Below the pieces are notes generated by a model. The model was not told the origin of the DNA. It saw nothing but the letters and a program-made list of their open reading frames with translations, and did no database searches. DNA of 64,000 nucleotides from an uncultured Thermofilaceae archaeon (GTDB lineage Archaea > Thermoproteota > Thermoprotei > Thermofilales > Thermofilaceae). Shown here piece by piece: positions 49,850 to 58,091 of this stretch (position 1 is its first letter; the number at the start of each line of letters is the position of its first letter). Location of the stretch: assembly GCA_938036345.1 (NCBI GenBank), contig CALHPJ010000015.1, positions 1 through 64,000 of the forward strand, read 5' to 3'. A program made the position numbers and the translations under genes.

Positions 49850-51241
49850 ATGAAAATAAAATCTAATATAGCCGAGATTGCTCTTTGTTTTCTAATCTCC
49901 ATCATCATGCTTTCACTGTTTTCCAATTTAGTAGTAAATTCTTATGCTCAAGACAACACTAATGAAAACTACGAGAAAGTTTTAACCTTGTTAAACAACA
50001 TAAGGGCTTCCGAGTATTGTATCTCGTCCAGCGAGGGGGGTGGAGGCTGTATCGCTTTCCGGGTTCTAGGCGAAGGGCAAGTAGGGGGAGAGAGCGCTTG
50101 GAAGGTCGAGTGGAGTGTTAAAGGCGACCAGGGCGAAAGCAGAATGATTCTATGGATTTCGAAATCCACCGGGATGTGCACCCAGCTTGAAGTGAACGGC
50201 GAAGTGCTCTCAGGCGAGTACGCGGCGTACGCGGGATATACAGTTCTATCGCTGTGGTTCTCGTGGATTGAGTCTAACGCGGAACCCTTCAAGCTCGAGG
50301 GGATCGGGCAATGGGAGGAGGCAGTAGGCTACGGCAGGCTTCTCTTCCTCGGAAGCGAGCTAAGGAACATTGGGTCCAGCCAGCTACTGGTTTACAAGTG
50401 GAGGTGGGAGGGATACCCCACGGCCCCAGAAAGCTATCGCGGCGTCGCGGACTTCTGGCTGGCTCCAACAAGCTTTGGATCAGTACCAGTCAAAATCCGC
50501 GTGGAGACGTATGAGCCCGCGCAGTGGGGGGAGATCGCGCTCGTAAACATTGAGCTCGCGGAACCTCAACCATTGCCGAACGTGGTGGTTGACGCAAGGA
50601 TCGAGCGAACGGGCTTAAAGCCGGGGGAGCAAGTTAAGGTGGATATCCTGTACTCCAACACTGGAAACGCCATCGGAGCCGTTAACGTGACGCTGTACGC
50701 GGATAACGTCGCGCTAAAAAGCTGGTTGATTACGCCGAAAGCGGGCGAGAGCGGTACCTTAACCTACTTACTCTCATTCGACAGCGAGGGAACTCATGTC
50801 GTGAAAGTCGGCGATCGCGTCTTCACGGTAGCGGTATCCGCTGCTGCTCAACCCGCTAGATTTGAAGTCACCGAGCTAAGCGTAAGCCCGGCTTCGCCGA
50901 AAGCCGGTGAAGCGGTCAGCATCTCGGTTAAAGTTACGAACACGGGTGGGGAATCGGGCTCGTACGACGTGGCCTTGAAGATTGATGGACAGCGCGTAGG
51001 CACGAAGGCGGTGAACCTGGGGCCAGGCGAGTCGGCAACCGTTGCGTTTTCCTATACTCCGGCGAGCGGAAGAGTATACAGCATCGAAGTCGACGGGTTG
51101 TCCGGGACATTTACGGCTGCCGGAGCGGGAGAGCAAGGTGCATTGGCGGGAGGGGTGCAGTGGCTATACATTGCGATCATCGCAGTAGCGGCAGTCGTAG
51201 CTGCGGTTTTCCTCCTAGCGAGGAGGAGGGCAGTCACGTAG
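49850..51241 (+). CDS. Secreted/anchored surface protein with CARDB-like domains
   Basis: 463 residues. Signal peptide at about 8-34 ending 'VNSYAQD'; a beta-rich domain of about 200 residues; two CARDB-like Ig repeats ('VVVDARIERTGLKPGEQVKVDILYSNTGNAIG' and 'RFEVTELSVSPASPKAGEAVSISVKVTNTGGESG'); and a C-terminal membrane anchor 'WLYIAIIAVAAVVAAVFLLARRR'. Likely displayed on the outer face of the membrane, binding or scaffolding partners. The first 160 bp of the gene and its promoter are AT-rich whereas the rest is GC-rich, so the 5' end may have been acquired. 'ctttaaatac' at 49807-49816 and a GAGAGGAAAAG ribosome site precede ATG 49850. Confidence 0.75.
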   Translation: MKIKSNIAEIALCFLISIIMLSLFSNLVVNSYAQDNTNENYEKVLTLLNNIRASEYCISSSEGGGGCIAFRVLGEGQVGGESAWKVEWSVKGDQGESRMILWISKSTGMCTQLEVNGEVLSGEYAAYAGYTVLSLWFSWIESNAEPFKLEGIGQWEEAVGYGRLLFLGSELRNIGSSQLLVYKWRWEGYPTAPESYRGVADFWLAPTSFGSVPVKIRVETYEPAQWGEIALVNIELAEPQPLPNVVVDARIERTGLKPGEQVKVDILYSNTGNAIGAVNVTLYADNVALKSWLITPKAGESGTLTYLLSFDSEGTHVVKVGDRVFTVAVSAAAQPARFEVTELSVSPASPKAGEAVSISVKVTNTGGESGSYDVALKIDGQRVGTKAVNLGPGESATVAFSYTPASGRVYSIEVDGLSGTFTAAGAGEQGALAGGVQWLYIAIIAVAAVVAAVFLLARRRAVT

Positions 51242-51249
51242 CAGGAAAG

Positions 51250-51298
51250 AATTTAAAAAATAACTATAATTTTATTTATTTTTATTTTACACTTAAAC
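51250..51298. terminator. Bidirectional T/A-rich terminator between convergent genes
   Basis: Between the surface-protein stop (51241) and the hydrolase stop (51325). The plus strand carries TTTATTTATTTTTATTTTAC (51273-51292), and the minus strand carries a TTTTTT run (51256-51261), the U-rich signals that end archaeal transcription on either strand. Confidence 0.6.
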
Positions 51299-51324
51299 AA
51301 TCTCGACTCCGCACTCGTTTTTAG

Positions 51325-52545
51325 TCAGCCAGCTTTCATGGAACTAAAGAGCGCTTGAAAGTGGTCCCAAGCGTTCGAGGAGTCGAGGCCCCCATCCCAG
51401 AAAACGACCAAGTCCTCGCCGCCGAGCCTCCGGACCACCAGTGCCTGCTTAATCCAATTTAGAGCGGGGTACCCCCTCAGCTCCCAGCCGATTATAATTA
51501 TCGGCTTAGTTTTAAGCCCCTTCGTCGAGGCGAAAATTTCGCTGACCCAGGACTCCAGCACTCGATCGTCGGCTGTGTAAGCCATGAACGTGAGGTAGTC
51601 GAAATCTTCCAGCTTAACCCAGTCGATGCCGAAGGCCTTCCTGCTCCACTCTAAGCTCACAGACGCGGCTAGCGAGACTTCGACATGTGGTTTAACCCTC
51701 TTCACAGCCGTAACCAGCTCCCTGGTGATGTTCCCCACTAGGCTGCACTTGTACTCCACCCAGAGGTCATGGTATCTGCCGAGCGCGTCAAGCGGCCAAT
51801 CGAAACTTCCCACACCACGTTGCGCGAGGAAGCGGGCGAAGTTCTCACGGTTTATCTCGTCGAAGCTGAAATTCTCGCCGCAGTAGCCGAAGCCGTAGTC
51901 GTCTTCGAAGTTCACCCCGTCGACCTCGTACCTTGACACGAGGTCGACTAGCGCTTGCTTCCAGAACTCAACCACCTCTCTGTTAGCCGGGTTCAGCACA
52001 TAGAATCTCTCGCCGCCGGGGGCGCACGGTTTCTCCAGCGTCGTTTCGCCGGTGGGCCACACGGCTGCCCAGCTCGGGTGCCGCTCTAGTAAGCTCCTGT
52101 AGCCCATGAAGCCGAACCAAGCCCACACCTTCAACCCCCTCTCGTGCGCCCTTTCAACGAGGTAGGCCAGGAGGTCCTCCTCACAGGCTTCACCGCACGG
52201 GAAGAAGTCGGTTCTATACTGGGCGGTAACGCCCTCGGGACCCCTTCGCGGGTTGACAAACCATATTACGAGGTTGAAGCCCGATCTAGCGGCTTTCTCC
52301 ACCAGCGCGTCGATACCTGCGCGGGTTCCAGCGGAGCTGTACACCCCCCTCAGCCTGAAAACCGTATGGGTTGAAGCCTCCTGCAGAATCTCTTCCATTG
52401 CTCTATTTCCCGAGCTCCAGGTTATTAAGTGTATTACAACTCCAGTGGTCGCTAAAGCCAGCGCCAAAGCCAGCGCGGAGGGCATCTTCACTCGGAGCCC
52501 CCGGCGGGGGGCTCCAAGGCGTTGGTGTACCCGCCGGCTTACCAT
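51325..52545 (-). CDS. Membrane-anchored glycoside hydrolase-like TIM barrel (GHL10-like)
   Basis: About 406 residues: a short basic N-terminus, a hydrophobic anchor ('ALALALALATTGVVIHLITW') and an extracytoplasmic TIM barrel with 'RLRGVYSSAGTRAGIDALVEKAARSGFNLVIWF', 'WAWFGFMGYRSLLERHPSW', 'YVLNPANREVVEFWKQALVDLVSRYEVDGVNFEDDYGFG', 'VEVSLAASVSLEW' and 'FDYLTFMAYTADD'. This is the layout of GHL10/DUF4015-type putative glycosidases, with Glu/Asp at 'VNFEDD' as likely catalytic acids. I chose ATG 52545; the frame opens at 52590 and an internal GTG 52491 is also possible. Shares a divergent region with the cyclase gene. Confidence 0.65.
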   Translation of the reverse strand: MVSRRVHQRLGAPRRGLRVKMPSALALALALATTGVVIHLITWSSGNRAMEEILQEASTHTVFRLRGVYSSAGTRAGIDALVEKAARSGFNLVIWFVNPRRGPEGVTAQYRTDFFPCGEACEEDLLAYLVERAHERGLKVWAWFGFMGYRSLLERHPSWAAVWPTGETTLEKPCAPGGERFYVLNPANREVVEFWKQALVDLVSRYEVDGVNFEDDYGFGYCGENFSFDEINRENFARFLAQRGVGSFDWPLDALGRYHDLWVEYKCSLVGNITRELVTAVKRVKPHVEVSLAASVSLEWSRKAFGIDWVKLEDFDYLTFMAYTADDRVLESWVSEIFASTKGLKTKPIIIIGWELRGYPALNWIKQALVVRRLGGEDLVVFWDGGLDSSNAWDHFQALFSSMKAG

Positions 52546-52634
52546 GTTCTCAGTTACTGGGCGGGTGCTGCCTATAGAGTGTTTTGACACGCTCGGAGTT
52601 CAGGCTAGTGCCAGGGCGGTGCCGCACCGCAGCA

Positions 52635-52643
52635 ACGTTTTAA
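52635..52643. promoter_or_regulatory. TATA-like element in a divergent promoter region
   Basis: CGTTTTAAT on the plus strand sits about 29 bp before GTG 52668 of the cyclase gene. Read on the minus strand it is ATTAAAACG and could also serve the hydrolase gene beginning at or below 52590. Confidence 0.45.
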
Positions 52644-52667
52644 TCGGCGAAATTGCACTCTTCACGC

Positions 52668-53312
52668 GTGAGGATTGTCGACCTCTCGATGGAGCTTAGG
52701 ACAGGCACCCCGGTATTCCCCGGCTACCCCACCCCCATCGTTCACGTCTGGACGAGCATCGACGAGCACGGCTACTACAGCAACCTACTGGTGCTGGATG
52801 AGCATACGGGAACGCATGTCGACGCTCCAGCCCACTTCATAAAGGGTGCGGCCACGATAGACGAGGTTCCTCCGGAGCGTTTCATGGGGGAAGGGGTGGT
52901 CATCGACGTTTCAGGCCTGCCTCCTAAAGCCGCAATCACGGAGGAGCTGATACGGGAGGCCCTTAAAGGCGCTAGCGTTGGACCCGGTTGGGTAATCCTA
53001 TTCAGAACCGGCTACGACAAGAGAGCGGGGACCCCCGACTGGTTTGACCACCCCGGTCTGGACGAGGGGGCGGCTAGCTACCTGGCCTCGCTTAACGTGA
53101 ACGCCGTGGGCACTGATGCCCCGAGCATCGACCAGCAGCCTTTCCCCGCCCACAGGATTCTGCTTGCGAAAGGCATACCTATCTACGAGAACCTTACGAA
53201 CTTAGCCGAGATCTCCGGGAAGAAGTTCAAGTTCTACGGAATCCCGCTCAGGATCCGGAAGGGCTCTGCCAGCCCCGTGCGCCCCATCGCGGTGGTTGCC
53301 GAGCCGCTTTAA
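52668..53312 (+). CDS. Cyclase/kynurenine formamidase-like metallohydrolase
   Basis: 214 residues of the cyclase family: 'MELRTGTPVFPGYP', the metal motif HTGTHVDAPAHF, 'LFRTGYDKRAGTPDWFDHPGLDEGAASYLAS' and 'GTDAPSIDQQPFPAHRILL'. Members hydrolyse N-formylkynurenine, isatin or lactone-like compounds with Zn or Mn. GTG 52668 is chosen because the TATA-like box at 52635-52643 puts the transcript start on it. Role here unknown; GH42 follows 51 bp downstream on the same strand. Confidence 0.85.
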   Translation: MRIVDLSMELRTGTPVFPGYPTPIVHVWTSIDEHGYYSNLLVLDEHTGTHVDAPAHFIKGAATIDEVPPERFMGEGVVIDVSGLPPKAAITEELIREALKGASVGPGWVILFRTGYDKRAGTPDWFDHPGLDEGAASYLASLNVNAVGTDAPSIDQQPFPAHRILLAKGIPIYENLTNLAEISGKKFKFYGIPLRIRKGSASPVRPIAVVAEPL

Positions 53313-53363
53313 TTCCCAGGAAGGTGCCGCTAACCATTTAGCCTGGGTAGGCCCGCCAACCTG

Positions 53364-55388
53364 ATGGCTAGCCGCGGGCTCTTCTTCGGCGTAGACTACT
53401 ACCCGGAGCACTGGCCTAGGGAGCGGTGGCCCTTAGACGCCAAGCTGATGGGTGAGGCGAAGTTCAACGTCGTCCGGCTCGCGGAGTTCGCATGGTGCAG
53501 GCTCGAGCCGAAGCCCAACGTGTTCAACTTCGCGTGGCTTGACGATGTCTTGGAAATACTCGCGAGCAGGGGCCTGAAAGCCGTCCTGGGTACACCCACC
53601 GCCGCCCCTCCCCCATGGCTGGTTAAGCAGCACCCCGACATCCTACCGGTCGACTTCAACGGGCATCCCATGCCTCCAGTGGCCCGGCGGCACTACTGCC
53701 CCAATAACCCCAACTACAGGGAAGCCACCGAGAGGATAGTGACGAAACTCGCCGAGCGCTACCGGGATGATGAGCGGGTGATCGGCTACCAAGTGGATAA
53801 CGAACTCTCCATGAGCGAGGAGTACTGCTACTGCAGGCACTGCGTGGAGGGGTTCCGCGAGTGGCTTAAAGGGAGGTACGGCGACATTGAAGCGCTGAAC
53901 AAGGCTTACGGCACAGTTTTCTGGAGCCAGGAGTACGGCGATTGGAGCGAAATACACCCGCCGACGCCGCCCTTCGGCAACTGTAACAGGGCTTTAGCCC
54001 TCGACTGGTTCAGGTTTAGGTCGGAGTCGATGGTGGGGTACCTCGAGCTCCAGGTGGAGATTCTGAAGAAGATGAGCCCCGGTAAGTTCGTGACAACCAA
54101 CCTCCCAGGCGCTCTTCACAGCAGCGTAAACTGCTTCGACATGGGATCTAGGTTAGACTTTATGTCGTGGGACTGCTACCCGCGCTTCGCCGGCGGGGGC
54201 GAGGCGGCTCAAACCTCGCTCCAGCACGACGCCGCGAGGATGATGAGCAGGGACGGCAGGTTCTGGGTTATGGAGCTCCAGGCTGGGCCCACCGACGGCT
54301 ACCATAGCTTCCCCATCGGCTACACGCCGGAGCCCGGCGAACTGAGGAAGTGGGCGTACCAGGCAATCGCGCACGGGGCCGAGGGGGTCGTCTACTTCAG
54401 GTGGAGAACTGCCTGCTTCGGTAGAGAGCAGTACTGGCATGGGATACTGAACCACGACGGCGAGGTAAACCGCAGGTACCTGGAGGTGAAGGGGCTTGGA
54501 GAGGAGCTGGAAAGAATTGCGGGGGAGGTGGCTGGAACGCGTTTCGACAGCGAAGTGGCTGTGCTTTTCTCCTACGATTCCCTCTGGGCAACTTTGATAG
54601 AGAGGGGCTTCTACTACGCCGATTACTACTCGCAGGTGCTCGCCTCGTACAGGGAGCTGTGGAAGCTGGGGGTAAACATCGACGTTATCCCGCCTACGGC
54701 CGACCTGTCGAGATACAGGGTTGTGTTCGCCCCCTTCCTCTACTTAACGGATAGGGGGGTAAACGCGAGGCTCAGGGACTACGTCGAGAGGGGCGGCTTT
54801 CTCGTAGCCTCCGCCCGGACCTCTGTCAAAGACGAAAACAACAACGTGTACTGCGATGGGTTACCCGGGGGGTTGGTGGACCTTTTCGGAGCTCGGGTTG
54901 TGGACTACACTCCGGTGAGCAACGATGAGAGGGCTATAATAGCGGTCGGGAACCGCGCACTTCAGGCATTCGGCTGGCTGGAGGAGCTTAAACCAACGAC
55001 AGCTGAAGTTATCGGCTTTCACGAGTTCTCTTGGCTTAAAGGTAAGCCGGCCATCACTATTAACCGATTCGGTAAGGGCTTGGCCGTTTACGTGGGGAGC
55101 TTCCTAACGCCGGAGCTGGCCAGCTACACCGCAAGCCTTGCATTAAAGAAAGGCAACGTTAAACTACCGGCGAATGTTGGAGGGGCCGCGCTGGAAGTAA
55201 CTCTGCGGCACGGGGACGGTTACGCGCTGCTTTTCCTGATAAACCATGCTTCAAGCGAATGCCGGGCCACTGTAGCTCTGCCCGAGCCCCGCTGGGTTAA
55301 GGGACTTCTGACTGGAGTCAGAAGCGATGACGGTAAGGTGAAAGTGAGCCTAGGGCCCCATGGGGTGGAGATTCTAAAGCTAGTTTAA
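53364..55388 (+). CDS. GH42 beta-galactosidase
   Basis: 674 residues with the full GH42 set: 'FFGVDYYPEHWPRERWPLDAKLM', 'NVVRLAEFAWCRLEP', acid/base Glu in 'YQVDNELSMSEEYC', the Cys cluster CYCRHCVEGFREWL (zinc), nucleophile Glu in 'VMELQAGPTDGY', then the trimerisation domain ('VAVLFSYDSLWATLIERGFYYADYY', 'RVVFAPFLYLTDRGV') and a C-terminal beta domain. Cytoplasmic; hydrolyses beta-galactosides, often small galacto-oligosaccharides or pectic galactan fragments. ATG 53364. It is the complete counterpart of the GH42-like protein at 7155. Confidence 0.92.
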   Translation: MASRGLFFGVDYYPEHWPRERWPLDAKLMGEAKFNVVRLAEFAWCRLEPKPNVFNFAWLDDVLEILASRGLKAVLGTPTAAPPPWLVKQHPDILPVDFNGHPMPPVARRHYCPNNPNYREATERIVTKLAERYRDDERVIGYQVDNELSMSEEYCYCRHCVEGFREWLKGRYGDIEALNKAYGTVFWSQEYGDWSEIHPPTPPFGNCNRALALDWFRFRSESMVGYLELQVEILKKMSPGKFVTTNLPGALHSSVNCFDMGSRLDFMSWDCYPRFAGGGEAAQTSLQHDAARMMSRDGRFWVMELQAGPTDGYHSFPIGYTPEPGELRKWAYQAIAHGAEGVVYFRWRTACFGREQYWHGILNHDGEVNRRYLEVKGLGEELERIAGEVAGTRFDSEVAVLFSYDSLWATLIERGFYYADYYSQVLASYRELWKLGVNIDVIPPTADLSRYRVVFAPFLYLTDRGVNARLRDYVERGGFLVASARTSVKDENNNVYCDGLPGGLVDLFGARVVDYTPVSNDERAIIAVGNRALQAFGWLEELKPTTAEVIGFHEFSWLKGKPAITINRFGKGLAVYVGSFLTPELASYTASLALKKGNVKLPANVGGAALEVTLRHGDGYALLFLINHASSECRATVALPEPRWVKGLLTGVRSDDGKVKVSLGPHGVEILKLV

Positions 55389-55402
55389 AAACAGCAACCG
55401 GG

Positions 55403-55828
55403 CTAATCTTTGCTTTTGTTTTCCATTTTGCGCGGCTGCTCGTCCCACGATAGGATTGTGTGCGTGAACGTGCGGTCCTCGTCTTCGATCCCGCGCTCTA
55501 TTTCGGTTATGTGGGCGTAGCTTGCGTTTAAGCTCCTCAGTATGTACTCGAGCGCCTCCTCCGGCTTAGATTTAGTACCGCACACGTAAACGTCCACCGC
55601 TGCGTACCCCTTCTCCGGCCAAGTGTGTACTGAGATGTGCGACTGGGAAACCACCAGGATCCCGCTGACACCCCTAGGCGTGAACCGGTAAAAGTACGCT
55701 TGACGCACATCCATTAAACCTATCTTAGCCGCTTCCAGCATTATTCTCTTTAGCTCGTTTGGGTCCTCCAGTATCCTAGGATCGCAGCCCGAAGCCTCGG
55801 CCACGTAGTGGTAGCCTATCGTATCCAC
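55403..55828 (-). CDS. speD: S-adenosylmethionine (or arginine) decarboxylase proenzyme, pyruvoyl type
   Basis: 141 residues. Aligned with the Thermotoga enzyme the key residues fall at the same numbers: Ser63 (becomes pyruvoyl), Ser55, His68 and Cys83, in 'SGILVVSQSHISVHTWPEKGYAAVDVYVCGT'. The residue before the cleavage Ser is Gln62 instead of the common Glu. Self-cleavage gives beta and alpha chains that decarboxylate AdoMet for spermidine synthesis; crenarchaeal arginine decarboxylases are close relatives and cannot be excluded. GTG 55828 is 27 bp from the TATA box AAATATAAAG (minus strand, 55851-55860). Confidence 0.85.
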   Translation of the reverse strand: MDTIGYHYVAEASGCDPRILEDPNELKRIMLEAAKIGLMDVRQAYFYRFTPRGVSGILVVSQSHISVHTWPEKGYAAVDVYVCGTKSKPEEALEYILRSLNASYAHITEIERGIEDEDRTFTHTILSWDEQPRKMENKSKD

Positions 55829-55850
55829 GCCTATCGCGAGGAAAACCTCC

Positions 55851-55860
55851 CTTTATATTT
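55851..55860 (-). promoter_or_regulatory. TATA box of the decarboxylase gene
   Basis: AAATATAAAG on the minus strand, 27 bp from GTG 55828; leaderless arrangement. Confidence 0.7.
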
Positions 55861-55990
55861 AACCCCTCGGGTAACCGCTCGTTGTTTTCAGCGCAGCAGG
55901 AATCCTTTAAACGAAACAAAAAAAGCCTTAAGAAAAACAAAATTTTATTTTTATACCTCATCCCCTATTTCGGTTGTATTGATAAAGATA

Positions 55991-56000
55991 TGGTATAAAA
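55991..56000 (+). promoter_or_regulatory. TATA box of the Hef-like helicase gene
   Basis: TGGTATAAAA, about 38 bp before ATG 56034, leaving a leader of roughly 12 nt. The 55910-55990 region between the two divergent genes is strongly AT-rich. Confidence 0.6.
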
Positions 56001-56033
56001 ACCCCCTACCACACGTCACCGGGTAAACAGAGG

Positions 56034-58079
56034 ATGAAGAGCAAGCTGAGGCCCTACCAACGCGAAGCCCTCGACTGGGCCCTGAGAGTGGCAGAAGCCC
56101 GCGGCGGTGCCGTAGTTTGCTTGCCAACCGGTACAGGTAAAACCCTTGTCGCAGTCTCCTTCGCGGAGCACTACTTGCGCAGCCTCCGAAGCGGTGAGAA
56201 AATACTGGTGCTAGAGCCCACACGCTTCCTAGTCGAGCAAACCGCGAAAAGGTTCAGGTACGAGGGGTTCTCCGTCTCAATGATCCACTCCGGCGTTAAG
56301 GAGCGCGACTGGAGCCAGAGTATCGTGGTCGCAACACCTGAATCGGCTCTAAGCTACCTCGACCGCAAGTACGGCAGGCTGCAGTGGGAGAAAGCCCGCG
56401 AGCTAGCCTCCAGGGAGTTCCCCGTAGTGGTTATCGACGAGTGCCACCACACGGTAGGTAAGGACCCGTTCGCCGTGATCATGAACCTCCTTTCCGGCTC
56501 AATCAAGCTCGGCCTTTCGGCCCTAGTGCCTTCAAGTAGGATCGGTGAGATTGAAGAGTACATAGGGGTTATACGCAAGTGGAGCTTCAGCGAGCTGGAG
56601 GGGAAGGGTTACGAGAAACCCTACATGATCGCGGAGGTGTACGAGTCCCCCTTCAGGCGGCAGGAGGAGGAACTCTACGCGAAGCTGTACAACCTGTGGT
56701 TGAGCGGAGGCCCCTCTTCCAACTTCGCCGCTTTAGCATTAACCACGCTTAGTAGAGACGGCAGCGACGCGCTCATTGATTCAGCGGCCAAGCCGACAGC
56801 GTTCGCGCGCTTCCTCAGCGAGGTCGCACCGGTTCTCGATCTACCGCGGGAATCCCATAAGTTGCCGGTGCTCCAAAGCATCCTGAGGGATTACGAAGGG
56901 AACTACGCCAAGGCCCTTGTATTCGTTAACAGGAGATGCACAGCCGAGCTTATAGCGGAGAACTTTGCGCATTTGAAACCGGTTAAAATCATCGGCGGAA
57001 GGGAGGCGGCCGACCCGGAGGCTAGGAGAAGCCTCCTGGAGGAGGCGAGGAAGCCCGAGGTCAAGTTGATCATCGCCACTTCAGCGGGGGACGAGGGCAT
57101 CGACGTGCCGGAGGTCGACCTAGTAGTTTTCTGGTCGCACGTCTCCTCGCCCCTACGCCTGTACCAGAGACTCGGTAGAGCGCTTCGCCCGGCCCCGGGT
57201 AGAGTAAAGTACGCCGTCTTCGTTGTAACCCCCGGTACCCGAGACTACGACGCGCTACCGGAAAGCCTCGTAGCGCTGGCCAGAGAGGGGATAGACGTGT
57301 CCGGCATCTTCGACGACGTGGAGTCGCCTATTCTGGGGGAGGGGATGGTCATGGCTAGGAGAGTGAGGGAAGTTTCCCAAACGCTTGGCGTTAAGGGTTT
57401 GCACCGGGAAACGCTCTTGAGTGCGCTGAGCTCAGGTCAGTGGGCGCAGAGGGCTAAGCGGAGAATCGCCGCCGAACTGGACGAGAGCGTCAAGATGGGT
57501 GCGCTTCTGTACTACTACGACGTAGGGGAATTGTACTCCGAGATCCAGAGCTGGGTCGAGTCCGGCGTTAGTGAGCTGTACCTGAGGCTGGAGCCCTCTC
57601 ACAGGAGGTACTTAACCGTCGAGGAGGCAGAAGAGGCGGCTAGAAACTATCCTGAAAACTTTCTCGATGGACGGCTCTGCTTCGATCCATTCGACGATTT
57701 GAGGGTGAAGGGGGCCAGCAAGGAAAGCGTCAATTCGCTAGTCATTAGCTTCGTTAAGCTGTTGTCCTCCGGGGCTAAGGCTACGCAGCTGGCCGGGGTT
57801 TTCTCTACGCTCGCCGAGGAGTGTCCGACCGCCGTAGTTAAGTGGAGAATCAGGTTGAGCGAAGCGTTGTTCCCCGTGAACGGTAGGGTTCTCCGGCTCT
57901 CCGTCACCGCGGAGTACGGCCCCTACATGGTTCGCAACGTGAGACAAATTGCCTTGTCTATGCGAAACGCCGCTGCCATATGGAACCTCATCACCCAGCT
58001 GGTGAGCGGCTCTGAGGGGGTAGGCTACTGTGACAGGCTTCTCAGGGCTTCCGGGAGCGTAAATATAAACCCAAGTTAA
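56034..58079 (+). CDS. Superfamily 2 DExH helicase, Hef/FANCM-like
   Basis: 681 residues. N-terminal RecA core: 'LRPYQREALDWALRV' (Q motif), Walker A 'LPTGTGKTLVAV', 'VLEPTRFLVEQTAKRF', 'MIHSGVKERDWSQSIVVATPESALSYL', DECHH Walker B, 'LGLSALVPSS' (motif III position). An insert of about 150 residues precedes the second core: 'KALVFVNRRCTAELIAENF', 'IIATSAGDEGIDVPEVDLVVFW', 'LRLYQRLGRALRPAPGR'. The DECHH form and helical insert are like archaeal Hef and eukaryotic FANCM. No XPF-type nuclease domain is at the C-terminus; residues 440-681 are unassigned. Probably remodels branched DNA at stalled forks. Confidence 0.82.
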   Translation: MKSKLRPYQREALDWALRVAEARGGAVVCLPTGTGKTLVAVSFAEHYLRSLRSGEKILVLEPTRFLVEQTAKRFRYEGFSVSMIHSGVKERDWSQSIVVATPESALSYLDRKYGRLQWEKARELASREFPVVVIDECHHTVGKDPFAVIMNLLSGSIKLGLSALVPSSRIGEIEEYIGVIRKWSFSELEGKGYEKPYMIAEVYESPFRRQEEELYAKLYNLWLSGGPSSNFAALALTTLSRDGSDALIDSAAKPTAFARFLSEVAPVLDLPRESHKLPVLQSILRDYEGNYAKALVFVNRRCTAELIAENFAHLKPVKIIGGREAADPEARRSLLEEARKPEVKLIIATSAGDEGIDVPEVDLVVFWSHVSSPLRLYQRLGRALRPAPGRVKYAVFVVTPGTRDYDALPESLVALAREGIDVSGIFDDVESPILGEGMVMARRVREVSQTLGVKGLHRETLLSALSSGQWAQRAKRRIAAELDESVKMGALLYYYDVGELYSEIQSWVESGVSELYLRLEPSHRRYLTVEEAEEAARNYPENFLDGRLCFDPFDDLRVKGASKESVNSLVISFVKLLSSGAKATQLAGVFSTLAEECPTAVVKWRIRLSEALFPVNGRVLRLSVTAEYGPYMVRNVRQIALSMRNAAAIWNLITQLVSGSEGVGYCDRLLRASGSVNINPS

Positions 58080-58091
58080 CCTAGCAATACC

